Shown: positions 24,565 to 34,485, numbered from the stretch's first letter. The stretch is 64,000 nt of DNA from Alphaproteobacteria bacterium (GCA_030147745.1 JASBUS010000070.1:1-64000), one strand, 5' to 3'. Translations and numbers: made by a program. Notes: a model not told the origin generated them from the sequence alone.

Positions 24565-26604
24565 TTATGCGACCATAAGGTTCTCGCGGCGTAGCAATGC
24601 ATCAGGATCAGCATCGCGGCCGCGGAAGCGGCGATAGAGAAGATCAGGGTCTTCGCTGCCGCCCTTGGAGAGGATCTCTTTACGGTATTTCGCGGCGATG
24701 GCCTGATTATATAAGCCTTCTTCCTTGAAATATTCAAAAGCATCGGCATCCAAAACCTCGGCCCATTTATAGCTGTAATAGCCTGCAGAATAGCCGCCAG
24801 CAAAGATATGGCTGAAGGATGAGGATGTCGGCCCGCCGAAACGATCAAAGAGTTTACAGTCTTTAATTGCGGCGTCTTCAACGGCAATAACGTCCTTCAC
24901 ATTTTCAGGAATACCATTATGCCAAGCCATATCAAGCAGGCCGAGGCTCACTTGACGCAGGCCGAACATGCCAATCATGAAGTTTTTAGATTCTACTAAC
25001 TTATGAATTAGCTCTTCAGGGATTTTTTCGCCTGTTTCGTAATGTTCAGCGAAGAGATCAAGCGTCTCTTTCTCATATGTCCAGTTTTCCTGAAGCTGAG
25101 AAGGCAGCTCCACAAAGTCCCAAAGGACATTTGTACCAGAGAGTGAACGATATTCACCTTCCGCGAGGAGGGCGTGGATCGCATGGCCTAATTCATGGTA
25201 AAGCGTTGATACTTCATCATGTGTTAATAGGCTTGGCTTGTCGCCTGTTGGTTTGGTGAAGTTACAAACAATTGAAATAACTGGGCGGTGCACTTCGCCT
25301 TTATAGAGGCCTTGGTCACGGTAACTTGTTTTCCAAGCGCCTGGCTTTTTACCAACGCGTGGGTAGAAGTCGCCATATAATGTGCCAATGAAGCTATTGT
25401 CATGCTTGTCATAGACGTCATATGTCACTACATCACTATGCCAAACATCGTAGTTGTCGTTTTTAGTGAAGGTGATGTTGAATAATTTACTGAAATGGGT
25501 GAAGGCACCATCCAAAACTTTGCTGAGTTGGAAATAGGGGCGGAGATCCTCACCTGAGAATTTGAAACGCTCTTGTTTCAGTTTCTCACTATAATAAGAC
25601 GCATCCCATGGTTTGAGCTCGTCGCTAAGGCCATGGCTTTCGGCGTACGCCTTTAATTCAGCCAATTCTTTTTCAGCCGCTGGTTTGTAGCTGTCTTGAA
25701 GCTTCTTTAAAAACTCCATCACTGTTTCAGGGGAGCGTGCCATACGGCGTTCCAGAACATAATCGGCGTGGTTTTTATAGCCGAGGAGTTTGGCGCGCTC
25801 ATCACGCAATGTGACGATTTGTTCGATGAGTTCAGCGTTGCTATATTCATCGCCCCATGCGCGGTTTGAAAAGGCTTTCCAAATTTTTTCACGTAATTCA
25901 CGCTTGTCAGAAAATGTGATGAATGGGCCAAAGCTTGGATAATCTAGTGTGAAAAGCCATTTGCCTTTATAGCCTTTATCCGCTGCTGCGTGCGCTGCGC
26001 CATCAATGGCGCTTTGTGGCAGGCCAGATAAATCGTCTTCATTTTCAATCAAAAGTTCGAAGGCTTCAGATGATTTATTGACGTTATTTGTATATTCAGG
26101 GCCGAGCTTTGACATGGCTTCGTTAATTTTACGAAGCTTTGCTTTACCGTCATCATCCAAAAGTGCGCCGCCACGCACGAAGCCTTTATAGCTGTTGGTC
26201 AGTAGCATATCTTGTTCAGCGTTGAGTTTTAGGCTGTCTTTTTTATCAAAAACGGCTTTGACGCGCTCGAATAAAACTGGGTCCATGGCCACGTCAGATG
26301 ACAATTCTGCACAAAGCGGGCCGACTTGCATGGCAAGTTCTTGTAGGCCGTCCGTGCCATTCGCATAAAGCTGGTTGTAGAAGATAGATGTAATGATGTC
26401 GAGGGTTTCGCTCGCGACTTCCATGGCGACAACTGTGTTTTCAAAATCAGGCTCGCTCGTATCCGTTTTAATCGCAGCGATATTAGCGCGTGCCTCATTA
26501 ATGGCTTCTTTTACTGCAGGCAGAAAGTCTTCTTCTTTATAGGCCGTAAAATGTGGCGCCATATTTGGGAGGTCTGATTTTTTAAGAAGCGGGTTATTGC
26601 TCAT
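24565..26604 (-). CDS. M3 family zinc oligopeptidase / peptidyl-dipeptidase (Dcp/PrlC type)
   Basis: This 679-residue metallopeptidase degrades oligopeptides. The zinc motif Y-H-E-L-G-H-A-I-H lies around residue 468 and is followed about 25 residues later by the third ligand in D-F-V-E-L-P-S-Q. Y-S-A-G-Y-Y-S-Y-K-W near the C-terminus is the substrate-binding tyrosine segment. No signal peptide is visible, so it is probably cytoplasmic. The ATG at 26604 follows AAAGGAAATGTA; a longer frame to 26637 is upstream of that site. Confidence 0.92.
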   Translation of the reverse strand: MSNNPLLKKSDLPNMAPHFTAYKEEDFLPAVKEAINEARANIAAIKTDTSEPDFENTVVAMEVASETLDIITSIFYNQLYANGTDGLQELAMQVGPLCAELSSDVAMDPVLFERVKAVFDKKDSLKLNAEQDMLLTNSYKGFVRGGALLDDDGKAKLRKINEAMSKLGPEYTNNVNKSSEAFELLIENEDDLSGLPQSAIDGAAHAAADKGYKGKWLFTLDYPSFGPFITFSDKRELREKIWKAFSNRAWGDEYSNAELIEQIVTLRDERAKLLGYKNHADYVLERRMARSPETVMEFLKKLQDSYKPAAEKELAELKAYAESHGLSDELKPWDASYYSEKLKQERFKFSGEDLRPYFQLSKVLDGAFTHFSKLFNITFTKNDNYDVWHSDVVTYDVYDKHDNSFIGTLYGDFYPRVGKKPGAWKTSYRDQGLYKGEVHRPVISIVCNFTKPTGDKPSLLTHDEVSTLYHELGHAIHALLAEGEYRSLSGTNVLWDFVELPSQLQENWTYEKETLDLFAEHYETGEKIPEELIHKLVESKNFMIGMFGLRQVSLGLLDMAWHNGIPENVKDVIAVEDAAIKDCKLFDRFGGPTSSSFSHIFAGGYSAGYYSYKWAEVLDADAFEYFKEEGLYNQAIAAKYRKEILSKGGSEDPDLLYRRFRGRDADPDALLRRENLMVA

Positions 26605-26672
26605 TACATTTCCTTTGAATTGTTCAATTTGTATCATCGTTCAGAAATTAAGATAGAAAGGGTAACAAAAAG

Positions 26673-28169
26673 TTAAAGCCCTAGCTTATCCATTTCCTTA
26701 TCCAGAATTTTTAAGACATCGGCTCTTGTGAGGTCTTTTTCTTTGGCATTATATGCGGTTTTCTCACTTTGCAGTTTCGTCAGCAGTTTGTCCGTATTGT
26801 CAAATACGCCATCCCAGTCACCAGGTTCTTGCTGACGAATGAAACGTGTGCCGTCATATAAAGGTGTTGTGCGTGTTTCAGGGAAATAAAGCCAATATGG
26901 ACGGAAGTTTAACAGGTCAAGCTGCGGGACTCCCTGATGGCCGCATAAATGGGTGAGGGAGCTATCGGTCATAATGACCAAGTCCATATAATCAAGCGCG
27001 GCTGATGTTTCAGAGAAGTTATCAAACATATGCCCCATTGGGATCATTGTGCCAAGGCCGTAGCGGTTCATATCAACTTCGCGCTCACCTTTTTGGAAGC
27101 TGTAGAACTGAATTTCAGGATGCTTCGCGGCGAGCTTTAAGAAACGCTCGATTGATACCGCGCGTTTAGCGTTTTGTTGGAAGGTCACACTACCCGACCA
27201 AACAATTCCAATTTTTAGGCGTTTTGTATTATGGTTGTTTAGAAAAGCAAATTTCTTGCGGGCCTCGTCACTTGTATGCAGCTTAGGTGCCTTTGGCCAT
27301 TTTAGCCAGTCATGTTCAAGATGCTGTGGAATGCTCATCATTTCGATATAATAATCATATTCATTTTCTTGAATATCGGCGTTTTCAATGCAGGTAACAC
27401 CCAAGTTACTAAATAAAACATGCAGCGGTTTCTTACATGTAAGGGTCACGGATTCACATTGTTTGGTGAAATGTGGTAGGAAGCGGATCATTAGCATGGT
27501 ATCGCCAAAGCCCTGTTCGCCGACAATCAGCATTTTTTTGTTTTTTAGGCTTTTCTTGCCGTCCCAGCGTTCAAGCTTGCTGATTTGTGGTAAATTGATT
27601 TTGCCCGTTTTAAGGCGCCATTCAAAATTTTTCCATGCGCTTGCTAGATCTTCGCGGATATAAAGCTCAATAAAGGCCTTATCGAAGTTAAGCATCGCGT
27701 CATCTGGCTTTTCAGCAAGGCATTGCTCGTAATATTTTAGGGATTCTTTGAAATATTTCGCATCACGCAGCTGCACGGCAAGATTTTTTCGGAAGCCGAA
27801 ATCTTTCTCATTTAACTCAACAGAGCGGCGTGAGTGGATGATGGCCTCTTCATTGCGGTCCATATCGTTTAAGAGGTTCCCCAGATTGGTATGGGCGGAT
27901 GCGTTATCAGGATCAATCTTTAGCGCACGGCGATAGCACATCTCTGCGGCTTCATAACGTTTGCTGACACGATAGATAATGCCAAGGCAGATAAGGCCAA
28001 GCGGGTCAGCTGGCTGCGCGGCGATATAGCGAAGCGCGAGCGGCTCGGCGAGGTTATAGCGCTCTTCATTAACAAATTTGAACAAGGTCTCGCGCAGTTC
28101 TTTCAAATTATTGAAGACCATAGTCTGCGGCGATTTCTCAGTTGTAACAAAGCTGGAATTATTTTGCAT
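26673..28169 (-). CDS. TPR-repeat protein with C-terminal glycosyltransferase-like domain
   Basis: This 498-residue protein has N-terminal tetratricopeptide repeats over about 30-200 (for example A-L-K-I-D-P-D-N-A-S-A-H-T-N-L-G-N-L). A GT9-like domain follows, with M-L-I-V-G-E-Q-G-F-G-D-T-M-L, then I-G-I-V-W-S-G-S and T-D-S-S-L-T-H-L-C-G. Related proteins glycosylate proteins or surface polymers. The annotated start has no good Shine-Dalgarno, so the N-terminus is uncertain. It lies 68 bases upstream of the peptidase on the same strand; a functional link is not evident. Confidence 0.82.
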   Translation of the reverse strand: MQNNSSFVTTEKSPQTMVFNNLKELRETLFKFVNEERYNLAEPLALRYIAAQPADPLGLICLGIIYRVSKRYEAAEMCYRRALKIDPDNASAHTNLGNLLNDMDRNEEAIIHSRRSVELNEKDFGFRKNLAVQLRDAKYFKESLKYYEQCLAEKPDDAMLNFDKAFIELYIREDLASAWKNFEWRLKTGKINLPQISKLERWDGKKSLKNKKMLIVGEQGFGDTMLMIRFLPHFTKQCESVTLTCKKPLHVLFSNLGVTCIENADIQENEYDYYIEMMSIPQHLEHDWLKWPKAPKLHTSDEARKKFAFLNNHNTKRLKIGIVWSGSVTFQQNAKRAVSIERFLKLAAKHPEIQFYSFQKGEREVDMNRYGLGTMIPMGHMFDNFSETSAALDYMDLVIMTDSSLTHLCGHQGVPQLDLLNFRPYWLYFPETRTTPLYDGTRFIRQQEPGDWDGVFDNTDKLLTKLQSEKTAYNAKEKDLTRADVLKILDKEMDKLGL

Positions 28170-28227
28170 GGGAGGCTCTCTGACGTGCGTTTTAGCTTTG
28201 TTTATGATAGGTCAAAAAGCGCATAAA

Positions 28228-28252
28228 ATAAAGCCCCTTAGCGGGGCTTTAT
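28228..28252 (-). terminator. Terminator after the DAACS symporter
   Basis: The stem AAAGCCCC / GGGGCTTT with a five-base loop, read on the minus strand, ends in TTTATTTTATG. It lies just past the symporter stop. Confidence 0.85.
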
Positions 28253-28258
28253 GGCTGT

Positions 28259-29599
28259 TTATTTAATCCATTTATTCATTATGGAGGCCGCGGTGATGTC
28301 ACCGGTGACATTTATGGTCGTTCGGCACATATCCAAAATGCGGTCTACACCAATGATTAAGGCGATGCCTTCGGCAGGGACGCCAATGCCCGCAAGGATG
28401 GTCGCAAGCACGACAATGCCGACGCCTGGTGTCGCGGGTGTGCCGATGGATGCGCCAATCGTTGTGATCAACAGCAATATGGTTTCACTCAATGTTAAAT
28501 CAACGCCAAAAGCCTGTGCTAAAAATACGGCGGCGACGGCTTGATAAAGCGCGGTGCCATCCATATTGACGGTTGTGCCAAGCGGAATAATAAAGCGCGT
28601 AATTTCATGGCGCAGGCCAAGTTTTTCTTCCGCAGCTTGAATGGTTACAGGCATAGTTGCGGCGGATGATGACGTTGAAAATGCGATGATCTGCACTTCA
28701 CGAATGCCGCGTAAGAATTCACGGATGGAAAAATCTGAAAAGCATTTAATTAAGATCAAATAGACAACCATCATGGCGCAGAGCGCCGCAAAGACCGTCA
28801 AGGTATACAGTCCGACACTGGTAAGGGCTTCTAGGCCAAGGCCGATAGTGATTTTACCAAGCAAGCCAAATACCGCGTAAGGGGCAATTTGCATCGCCCA
28901 TCCGATGATATGCATAGTGACCATCTGTATGGATCTGCACAAATTGGTGATGGGCAGAGTGGTTTCCGTCGGGATTTGCAGCAAGGCCAAGCCCACGATA
29001 ATTGCCGCAATAACGATATGCAGCATATTACGGTCAACATTGGCTTTGGCAGGATTGGTTGGGATCATATTGGCAATACGCTGCGGAATGGTTAAGTCAT
29101 CAAAAGTCTGCGTTTTAATAGCGTTTTCAGCGCGCGCGGATTCGACCGCCATATTGAGGCGATCTTGGTCAAAATTCATACCGGGTTTGATGAGATTAAC
29201 CGCGCAGAGGCCAATCGAAATAGATATAGCCGTTGTTAAAATGAAGTAAGGCACAATGCGCAGGCCAAGTTTTTTGACGAAAGCCATATTGCCTGAATCC
29301 GCAATACCCAAGATGATGGAGCACGTGACTAAGGGAATAACCACCATTTTAATCAGGCCAAGGAAGATGACGCCAAGCAGCTCAATCCATTCACTGATCG
29401 TGCTTAAAATTTTGGCTTTGGCGTCGGCATCATTGATCACATAGCTAAGGCCATCGGCGCCGTAAGGGGATAGAAGTAGGCCAAAGCTAATGCCGAGTGC
29501 CATGCCGATTAAAATTTTATACCAGAGGCCAGTTTGGATAATTTGTTCACCCGTATCATGGACAATTTCGCCGCGGGCGGAACGTTTTTGTGCGTTCAT
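28259..29599 (-). CDS. Dicarboxylate/amino acid:cation symporter (DAACS family)
   Basis: This 446-residue sodium- or proton-coupled inner membrane importer handles glutamate, aspartate or C4-dicarboxylates. It has multiple hydrophobic helices. The serine-rich re-entrant loop S-T-S-S-S-A-A-T-M-P-V-T, the N-M-D-G-T motif and the late D-R-I-L-D-M-C-R-T-T-I-N-V-T-G-D segment are all present and define the family. AGGAATTTTTATT precedes the ATG. The N-terminal cytoplasmic extension of about 25 residues is slightly long. Exact substrate cannot be told. Confidence 0.92.
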   Translation of the reverse strand: MNAQKRSARGEIVHDTGEQIIQTGLWYKILIGMALGISFGLLLSPYGADGLSYVINDADAKAKILSTISEWIELLGVIFLGLIKMVVIPLVTCSIILGIADSGNMAFVKKLGLRIVPYFILTTAISISIGLCAVNLIKPGMNFDQDRLNMAVESARAENAIKTQTFDDLTIPQRIANMIPTNPAKANVDRNMLHIVIAAIIVGLALLQIPTETTLPITNLCRSIQMVTMHIIGWAMQIAPYAVFGLLGKITIGLGLEALTSVGLYTLTVFAALCAMMVVYLILIKCFSDFSIREFLRGIREVQIIAFSTSSSAATMPVTIQAAEEKLGLRHEITRFIIPLGTTVNMDGTALYQAVAAVFLAQAFGVDLTLSETILLLITTIGASIGTPATPGVGIVVLATILAGIGVPAEGIALIIGVDRILDMCRTTINVTGDITAASIMNKWIK

Positions 29600-29730
29600 A
29601 ATAAAAATTCCTGTTCTTTTTCATGCATTTGAGGGGCAGTATAACAAAAATAAGAGAAATGCGAAGGGTTTGTTATGCGCAGTGCGTATATATGTCTAGT
29701 AACACATTTTGTCTCGACGGAGGAATACAT

Positions 29731-30153
29731 ATGAAAGCAAAAGAAAAACAATCTATGCGTTATTTAACGGCGTTATTTGTTGGCGCAGCAATTATCGGGT
29801 TATCAGCCTCGGCTTATGCGGAAGGCGGTGCGGGCGAAGGGCCTAAGAAGATGTTCGATAAAAAAGGTCATCATGAACGTATGATACAAAAATTTGATGA
29901 AAATAAAGACGGTCAAATTACGAAAGATGAATTTATTGCAGAATCTGAAAAGCGTTTTGCGGAAATTGATACGGATGGCGATGGTGTTTTGACATCGGAA
30001 GAATTGCAAAAACATCATGAAGCACGCCGTGAAGAGATGAAAAAGAAATTTGAAGAATTTAAAGGCAAAGGTGGTCCATATGGTCGTGGTGGCCCAGATG
30101 GTCATATGCCGCCGCCAATGGACGGTGACATGCCACCACCACCAGAAGAATAA
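29731..30153 (+). CDS. Small secreted EF-hand protein with proline-rich tail
   Basis: This 140-residue protein has a signal peptide ending S-A-S-A-Y-A-E. Two EF-hand loops are visible, D-E-N-K-D-G-Q-I-T-K-D-E and D-T-D-G-D-G-V-L-T-S-E-E. A charged helix follows, then a Gly/Pro/Met-rich tail ending P-P-P-P-E-E. GGAGG lies about 8 bases before the ATG at 29731; longer frames upstream lack an export signal. It is monocistronic, ended by a strong terminator. This is the second secreted EF-hand gene in the window. Confidence 0.82.
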   Translation: MKAKEKQSMRYLTALFVGAAIIGLSASAYAEGGAGEGPKKMFDKKGHHERMIQKFDENKDGQITKDEFIAESEKRFAEIDTDGDGVLTSEELQKHHEARREEMKKKFEEFKGKGGPYGRGGPDGHMPPPMDGDMPPPPEE

Positions 30154-30196
30154 TTCTCTATACCCTGTGATGTCCTTGGTCATCACACCCACACGG

Positions 30197-30233
30197 ACAG
30201 GGATAAGTTTAACCGCTTATCCCTGTTTTTTTT
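30197..30233 (+). terminator. Rho-independent terminator after the EF-hand gene
   Basis: An 11-bp stem ACAGGGATAAG / CTTATCCCTGT with an 8-base loop continues into eight T. Confidence 0.93.
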
Positions 30234-30275
30234 GCGCATTATGTGTATAATCGCCTGCAGAAGGAGCATTTGGCC

Positions 30276-30881
30276 ATGCGGCGTATCTTTTTTATATTAT
30301 TCATGATTTTTGTAGTCGCGTTTGTTTTTTACGGGCTGCCTTTATATCAATATTATGTGTTAGGTCTGCGCTCTGAAGTGGTTGAGCCTGTAGAAGCTAA
30401 AGCTGAACCTTCATATGTTGAAGCCTATAAAATGCGTGCAGTGGAAGAGCGCGCGTATAAACGGCCAATCGATGTGATCAATGCCTATAGCCGTGCGCTG
30501 ATTACGGGGCAGCTTTATGATCATCTTCATCTTTTTACGTTACGCTCGCAGTTGATTTTACAGCGTGGACGTTTCACAGAAGTGCAGCAAAAACAATTGG
30601 CGCTGGCGCTTGAAAATTGTTTGCCGGGGCAAAGCTTGCAGCGCGGGATATATGCTGTGACACGGTTTGCGCCATCCCGCCGCGAATGTGCGCCATTTTT
30701 TATGGTGCAGGAGGATGAACAATGGCATCTTGATTTTTATAGTATGCAGAATGAGATTATTTTTAATACGGATAATCTATGGCATTTCAGAAATGTTGAA
30801 GCTTTTCTGGAGAGTGACTATGGATTTGCGTTTCATGATTGGCGCTTTGATCGTAATGGTTATCCGCTAAGCAGCAATTAA
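30276..30881 (+). CDS. Membrane-anchored protein of unknown function
   Basis: This 201-residue protein has one N-terminal hydrophobic segment (R-R-I-F-F-I-L-F-M-I-F-V-V-A-F, about 2-25) with no obvious cleavage site, so it is probably anchored with a periplasmic domain. The soluble part has two cysteines (E-N-C-L-P-G and R-E-C-A-P) that could form a disulfide. Family is not recognised. AAGGAG at 30261-30266 supports the ATG at 30276. It overlaps the convergent GST gene by 4 bases. Confidence 0.65.
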   Translation: MRRIFFILFMIFVVAFVFYGLPLYQYYVLGLRSEVVEPVEAKAEPSYVEAYKMRAVEERAYKRPIDVINAYSRALITGQLYDHLHLFTLRSQLILQRGRFTEVQQKQLALALENCLPGQSLQRGIYAVTRFAPSRRECAPFFMVQEDEQWHLDFYSMQNEIIFNTDNLWHFRNVEAFLESDYGFAFHDWRFDRNGYPLSSN

Positions 30882-31474
30882 TTTTTCCAAACTGGATATT
30901 TCGTCATAATGGCTTGAAATGCTGCGCTTTCTAGATGTGCAGCTAGCCATGTTTTTAATGCATCATAAGGTAAGGCATCAAACCAATTTTTATCGACATT
31001 TGCGCATTGACGAATAAAGGGGAAAATCGCGTAATCTGTAAGGCCGCCGAGCGTTCCTGTCGCTTTTAAACGATCATCTAATAATGCAAAAAATGCTGCA
31101 CAATTGCCCTGTGCGGCGTTGCAATCTTCATCAGGAAAACGTGATGGATATTTATAGCGGTCGAGCTGCGGTTTAAAACTGCGGTCATTTTGTTCGATCA
31201 GCGCAAAATCTGTATCGTCCAACAGGCGTTTTGGATCATTTTGTGCGGCCGCCCATTTCATGATGTCGAGGCTTTCATCTATGACGCGTCCATCCGCAAA
31301 CACCATAACGGGGACCGTTCCCTTAGGGGATGCCTCAAGCATCTCTGGCGGTTTGTCTTTTAGGACGATTTCCCGATGTTCAACTTCACAGCCTGCATAA
31401 TGCAGAGCGAGCCGCGCCCGCATCGCATAGGGGCAGCGACGGAAGCTGTAGAATATAGGGCGCGAAGTGTTCAT
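30878..31474 (-). CDS. Glutathione S-transferase-like protein
   Basis: This 198-residue protein has an N-terminal thioredoxin fold with Y-S-F-R-R-C-P-Y-A-M-R-A-R and the cis-proline segment S-P-K-G-T-V-P-V-M, then the E-S-L-D-I glutathione contact. A helical C-terminal domain follows. The C-P-Y-A motif resembles glutaredoxin-2/omega-type enzymes, suggesting thiol transferase rather than conjugation chemistry. The start at 31474 is one base from the stop of the acyl-CoA dehydrogenase gene, so the two are translationally coupled. The functional link to fatty acid oxidation is unclear. Confidence 0.82.
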   Translation of the reverse strand: MNTSRPIFYSFRRCPYAMRARLALHYAGCEVEHREIVLKDKPPEMLEASPKGTVPVMVFADGRVIDESLDIMKWAAAQNDPKRLLDDTDFALIEQNDRSFKPQLDRYKYPSRFPDEDCNAAQGNCAAFFALLDDRLKATGTLGGLTDYAIFPFIRQCANVDKNWFDALPYDALKTWLAAHLESAAFQAIMTKYPVWKN

Positions 31475-31475
31475 T

Positions 31476-33236
31476 TTATGCGGCGGTGACTTCTGGTGTA
31501 ACGCCATTTAAAATGGTCGGTATCAAGCCGTAAATTTGCGGCAAAAGGAAGTCAAAATAGAACTGCGTAGTTTTGGCTTTTTCTTCCATGAATTCTTTAC
31601 GGTTATCGCCGTCTTGATCATGTATGCCGCCAAGGCAGCGCACCAACATCGATGCGCCCGCAACTAGGCCGAATATTTTGAGGTAACTTGTCGCAATGCC
31701 GCCCAAACGATCATTCTCACCCTGCGCAGCAAAATGAAGGATCGCTTTAGTCGCTTCTTCAAGTAAGTCATAAGCCGCGCTTAAATCCGCACTCATTTTA
31801 GATACAGATTCTGCAGGGCATTTGCTCATCGATAATGTTTTTTCTTTGGCATCAGAAAGCCATGCGGTGAAGGCTGCGCCTTTATCCATGATTGTTTTGC
31901 GGAAGACCAGATCCATGGCTTGAATACCGTTTGTGCCTTCGTAAATTGGTAAAATACGGGCATCACGATAATATTGCGCAAGGCCAGTTTCTTCAATAAA
32001 GCCCATACCGCCGCAAACTTGAACACCGAGCGATGTTACATCAAGGGAGATGTCTGTTGACCAGCCTTTAACGACAGGGGTTAACAACGCAACGCGTGCA
32101 GCGGCGCTTGTGTCATCTTTATGGTCGTCTTGTTGGCTTAAGTCGTAGTAATAAGCAGCCTCATAAGCCAAGGCGCGTGCCGCCTCTGTATAAGCTTTCA
32201 TTGTCATTAACATGCGGCGAACGTCAGCATGTTCGATGATATTGGCGCTTTCACCTTTCAGGTTCTTACCTTGTGTGCGGTCAGCCGCATAAGCGGTTGC
32301 CGCTTGATAGGCGCGTTCAGAAATGGCAATACCTTGGAGGCCAACATTCAGGCGCGCCATATTCATCATGGTGAACATGTATTTAAGGCCTTCATTGGCT
32401 GTGCCGACCAAATACCCTGTCGCGCCTCCTTTTTCACCAAAAGTCATGGTACATGTTGGGGAAGCGTGAATACCTAATTTATGTTCAAGGCCGCTACAGA
32501 TTAAATCATTGCGCTCGCCCAAAGACCCGTCTGCATTGACAATATATTTCGGGACGATGAACAGGGAAATGCCTTTCACGCCTTCAGGCGCATCGGGCAA
32601 GCGGGCAAGCACCAAGTGGATGATGTTTTCAGAAAAATCATGTTCACCGAAGGTGATATAAATCTTCTGACCGGTGATTTTATATGTGCCGTCGGCTTGT
32701 GGTTCTGCTTTGGTGCGCACAGCGGCAAGGTCTGAACCAGCTTGTGGCTCAGTTAAATTCATTGTGCCTGTCCATAGGCCTGAAATCATATTCGGTAGGT
32801 AGCGCTGTTTTAGTTCATCGCTCGCGTGGCTTTCAATGGCTTCGACCGCGCCTTGGTTTAGAAGCGGGCAAAGGCTAAAGCTCATATTCGCGCTTTGCCA
32901 CATTTCTTGTAGTGGGAAAGACAATGTATAAGGCAAGCCCTGACCATCATATTCAGGGGAGAATGGCACACTATTCCAGCCGCTTTCGCAATATTGGCTA
33001 TACGCATCTTTAAAACCTGGGGGCGTAATAACGACGCCATCTTTGCATTCCATTGGAAATTCATCGCCGACGCGGTTAAGCGGGGCAAGGACATCGCGTG
33101 ATAATTTGGCAGCTTCGTGCAAAATCGCTTCGACCATATCGCCATCAAGCTCAGCCGCTTTATCTAGACCATGTAGGTTTAAGACTTTTTCGATGATGTG
33201 GCGCATATCTTCAATTGGCGGGTTATATGTCAGCAT
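31476..33236 (-). CDS. Acyl-CoA dehydrogenase (long, DmdC-like subfamily)
   Basis: This 586-residue flavoprotein oxidises an acyl-CoA to the 2-enoyl-CoA. N-terminal, middle (M-N-L-T-E-P-Q-A-G-S-D-L) and C-terminal acyl-CoA dehydrogenase domains are present, plus the extra C-terminal domain typical of the roughly 590-residue subfamily that includes 3-methylmercaptopropionyl-CoA dehydrogenase. The likely catalytic glutamate is in I-Y-E-G-T-N-G-I-Q (around 430). AAGGAGCCCCCATC precedes the ATG. Its substrate cannot be decided from the sequence; medium- or long-chain fatty acyl-CoA is equally possible. Confidence 0.88.
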   Translation of the reverse strand: MLTYNPPIEDMRHIIEKVLNLHGLDKAAELDGDMVEAILHEAAKLSRDVLAPLNRVGDEFPMECKDGVVITPPGFKDAYSQYCESGWNSVPFSPEYDGQGLPYTLSFPLQEMWQSANMSFSLCPLLNQGAVEAIESHASDELKQRYLPNMISGLWTGTMNLTEPQAGSDLAAVRTKAEPQADGTYKITGQKIYITFGEHDFSENIIHLVLARLPDAPEGVKGISLFIVPKYIVNADGSLGERNDLICSGLEHKLGIHASPTCTMTFGEKGGATGYLVGTANEGLKYMFTMMNMARLNVGLQGIAISERAYQAATAYAADRTQGKNLKGESANIIEHADVRRMLMTMKAYTEAARALAYEAAYYYDLSQQDDHKDDTSAAARVALLTPVVKGWSTDISLDVTSLGVQVCGGMGFIEETGLAQYYRDARILPIYEGTNGIQAMDLVFRKTIMDKGAAFTAWLSDAKEKTLSMSKCPAESVSKMSADLSAAYDLLEEATKAILHFAAQGENDRLGGIATSYLKIFGLVAGASMLVRCLGGIHDQDGDNRKEFMEEKAKTTQFYFDFLLPQIYGLIPTILNGVTPEVTAA

Positions 33237-33358
33237 GATGGGGGCTCCTTGATCCGAATATGTGGCGAATAGTCTAACAAATTTTTGCGCATTACCATAG
33301 GTTAAAAATGAACATTTCGCTTTGGCATGATCTTTGCGAGTGTAAGGGCAGGTAATTG

Positions 33359-34378
33359 ATGTTTAATTTAAATGGGTCAACGATGACACTGACTGCACCA
33401 CAATCAAATACACAATATTTACAGTCGCTTAGCCGCCGCGCAGGGGCAGAGGTAAATAATGCCGTGCGTCTGGCGAGTAATGCAACTGGGGTAGATTTTG
33501 CCTATTTATTGGAACAAGCTGCCGTTGAAAGCAGCTTTGATACCGATGCGGCGGCAAAAACCAGTTCCGCGCGTGGCTTATATCAGTTTATTGAATCGAC
33601 TTGGCTCAATATGGTGCGTGAATATGGCGATAAATATGGCCTTGGCGCAGAAGCTGCCGCTATTGATGAAAATGGCCGTGTTGGCGATGATACCACACGC
33701 CGCGCGATTTTAGATTTGCGCAATGATCCGAAAATCGCATCGATTATGGCGGCTGAGCTTGCGGCAGATAATAAAGATTACCTCGCTAAGACTTATGAAG
33801 GTGATATTGGCAGTACGGAACTTTATATGGCGCATTTCTTGGGCGCGGGTAATGCGGCAGCCTTTTTAAATGCGACTAAAGATACGCCTTATGCAGCGGC
33901 AGCAGATATATTCCCTAAAGCCGCGCTGGCTAACCGTAATGTGTTTTATGATCAGCAAAGTGGTCAGCCAAAGACATTGTCAGAAGTCTATAGCTATTTT
34001 GATCAGAAATTTAGCGCGGATGATGTAGGAACACTGGATGTTGCCGCGGCGGATACTTCGGAAGAGCTACGCATAAGTAAGCAGCCCCTTCGCAATTTTA
34101 TCAATCAAATTCCGTTTGAAGCAGATGTCGCGCGTGCACGTGCTTTGGGTGCGGTGGTGATGAATAGCTTAAATGCGCAAAGCATCGACAGTTTGAGCGA
34201 TACAGCAGGCGAAGCGCAGGCGTTTAATTTGGACCCAACAAAGTCACTTTTTGAACAATTGCAGTATCGTCATTATACCCCAAATAAGGTGGCGGCAGCG
34301 CCGCAGCTGCCGAGTGCGTCAGGCCTTGCGAATTATAGCAATCATGACTTTGTCAGCCTGTTTACCAACGCGGTCTAA
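33359..34378 (+). CDS. Lytic transglycosylase (SLT domain)
   Basis: This 339-residue protein has an SLT-type lysozyme fold at about residues 40-160. The catalytic glutamate lies in A-A-V-E-S-S-F-D, followed by S-A-R-G-L-Y-Q-F-I-E-S-T-W. It should cleave the glycan strand of peptidoglycan. No classical signal peptide is visible at the N-terminus, so export may be non-Sec (flagellar-type) or the start may be misplaced. The ATG at 33359 follows AAGGGCAGG. The C-terminal 150 residues are unassigned. Confidence 0.82.
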   Translation: MFNLNGSTMTLTAPQSNTQYLQSLSRRAGAEVNNAVRLASNATGVDFAYLLEQAAVESSFDTDAAAKTSSARGLYQFIESTWLNMVREYGDKYGLGAEAAAIDENGRVGDDTTRRAILDLRNDPKIASIMAAELAADNKDYLAKTYEGDIGSTELYMAHFLGAGNAAAFLNATKDTPYAAAADIFPKAALANRNVFYDQQSGQPKTLSEVYSYFDQKFSADDVGTLDVAAADTSEELRISKQPLRNFINQIPFEADVARARALGAVVMNSLNAQSIDSLSDTAGEAQAFNLDPTKSLFEQLQYRHYTPNKVAAAPQLPSASGLANYSNHDFVSLFTNAV

Positions 34379-34429
34379 TCGCCTGAAAATTAGCCATAAT
34401 ATTGATTGTAAAAAAATCTTCTAATATAT

Positions 34430-34458
34430 TTGACATAAATTTTTAGGAGGCGTATATT
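34430..34458 (+). promoter_or_regulatory. Near-consensus sigma-70 promoter
   Basis: TTGACA (34430-34435), a 17-base spacer and TATATT (34453-34458) precede the 551-residue orphan. The predicted leader is about 20 bases and contains AGGAGGTG. Confidence 0.75.
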
Positions 34459-34485
34459 CTTTTGCAGTGCAATAGGAGGTGTAAT

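Noticed and set aside
24495-24887. Minus-strand 130-residue ORF at the end of the M3 peptidase gene
   Set aside because: It lies mostly out of frame inside the peptidase gene, has arginine/alanine-rich shadow composition, and its 3' end runs into the palindromic element.
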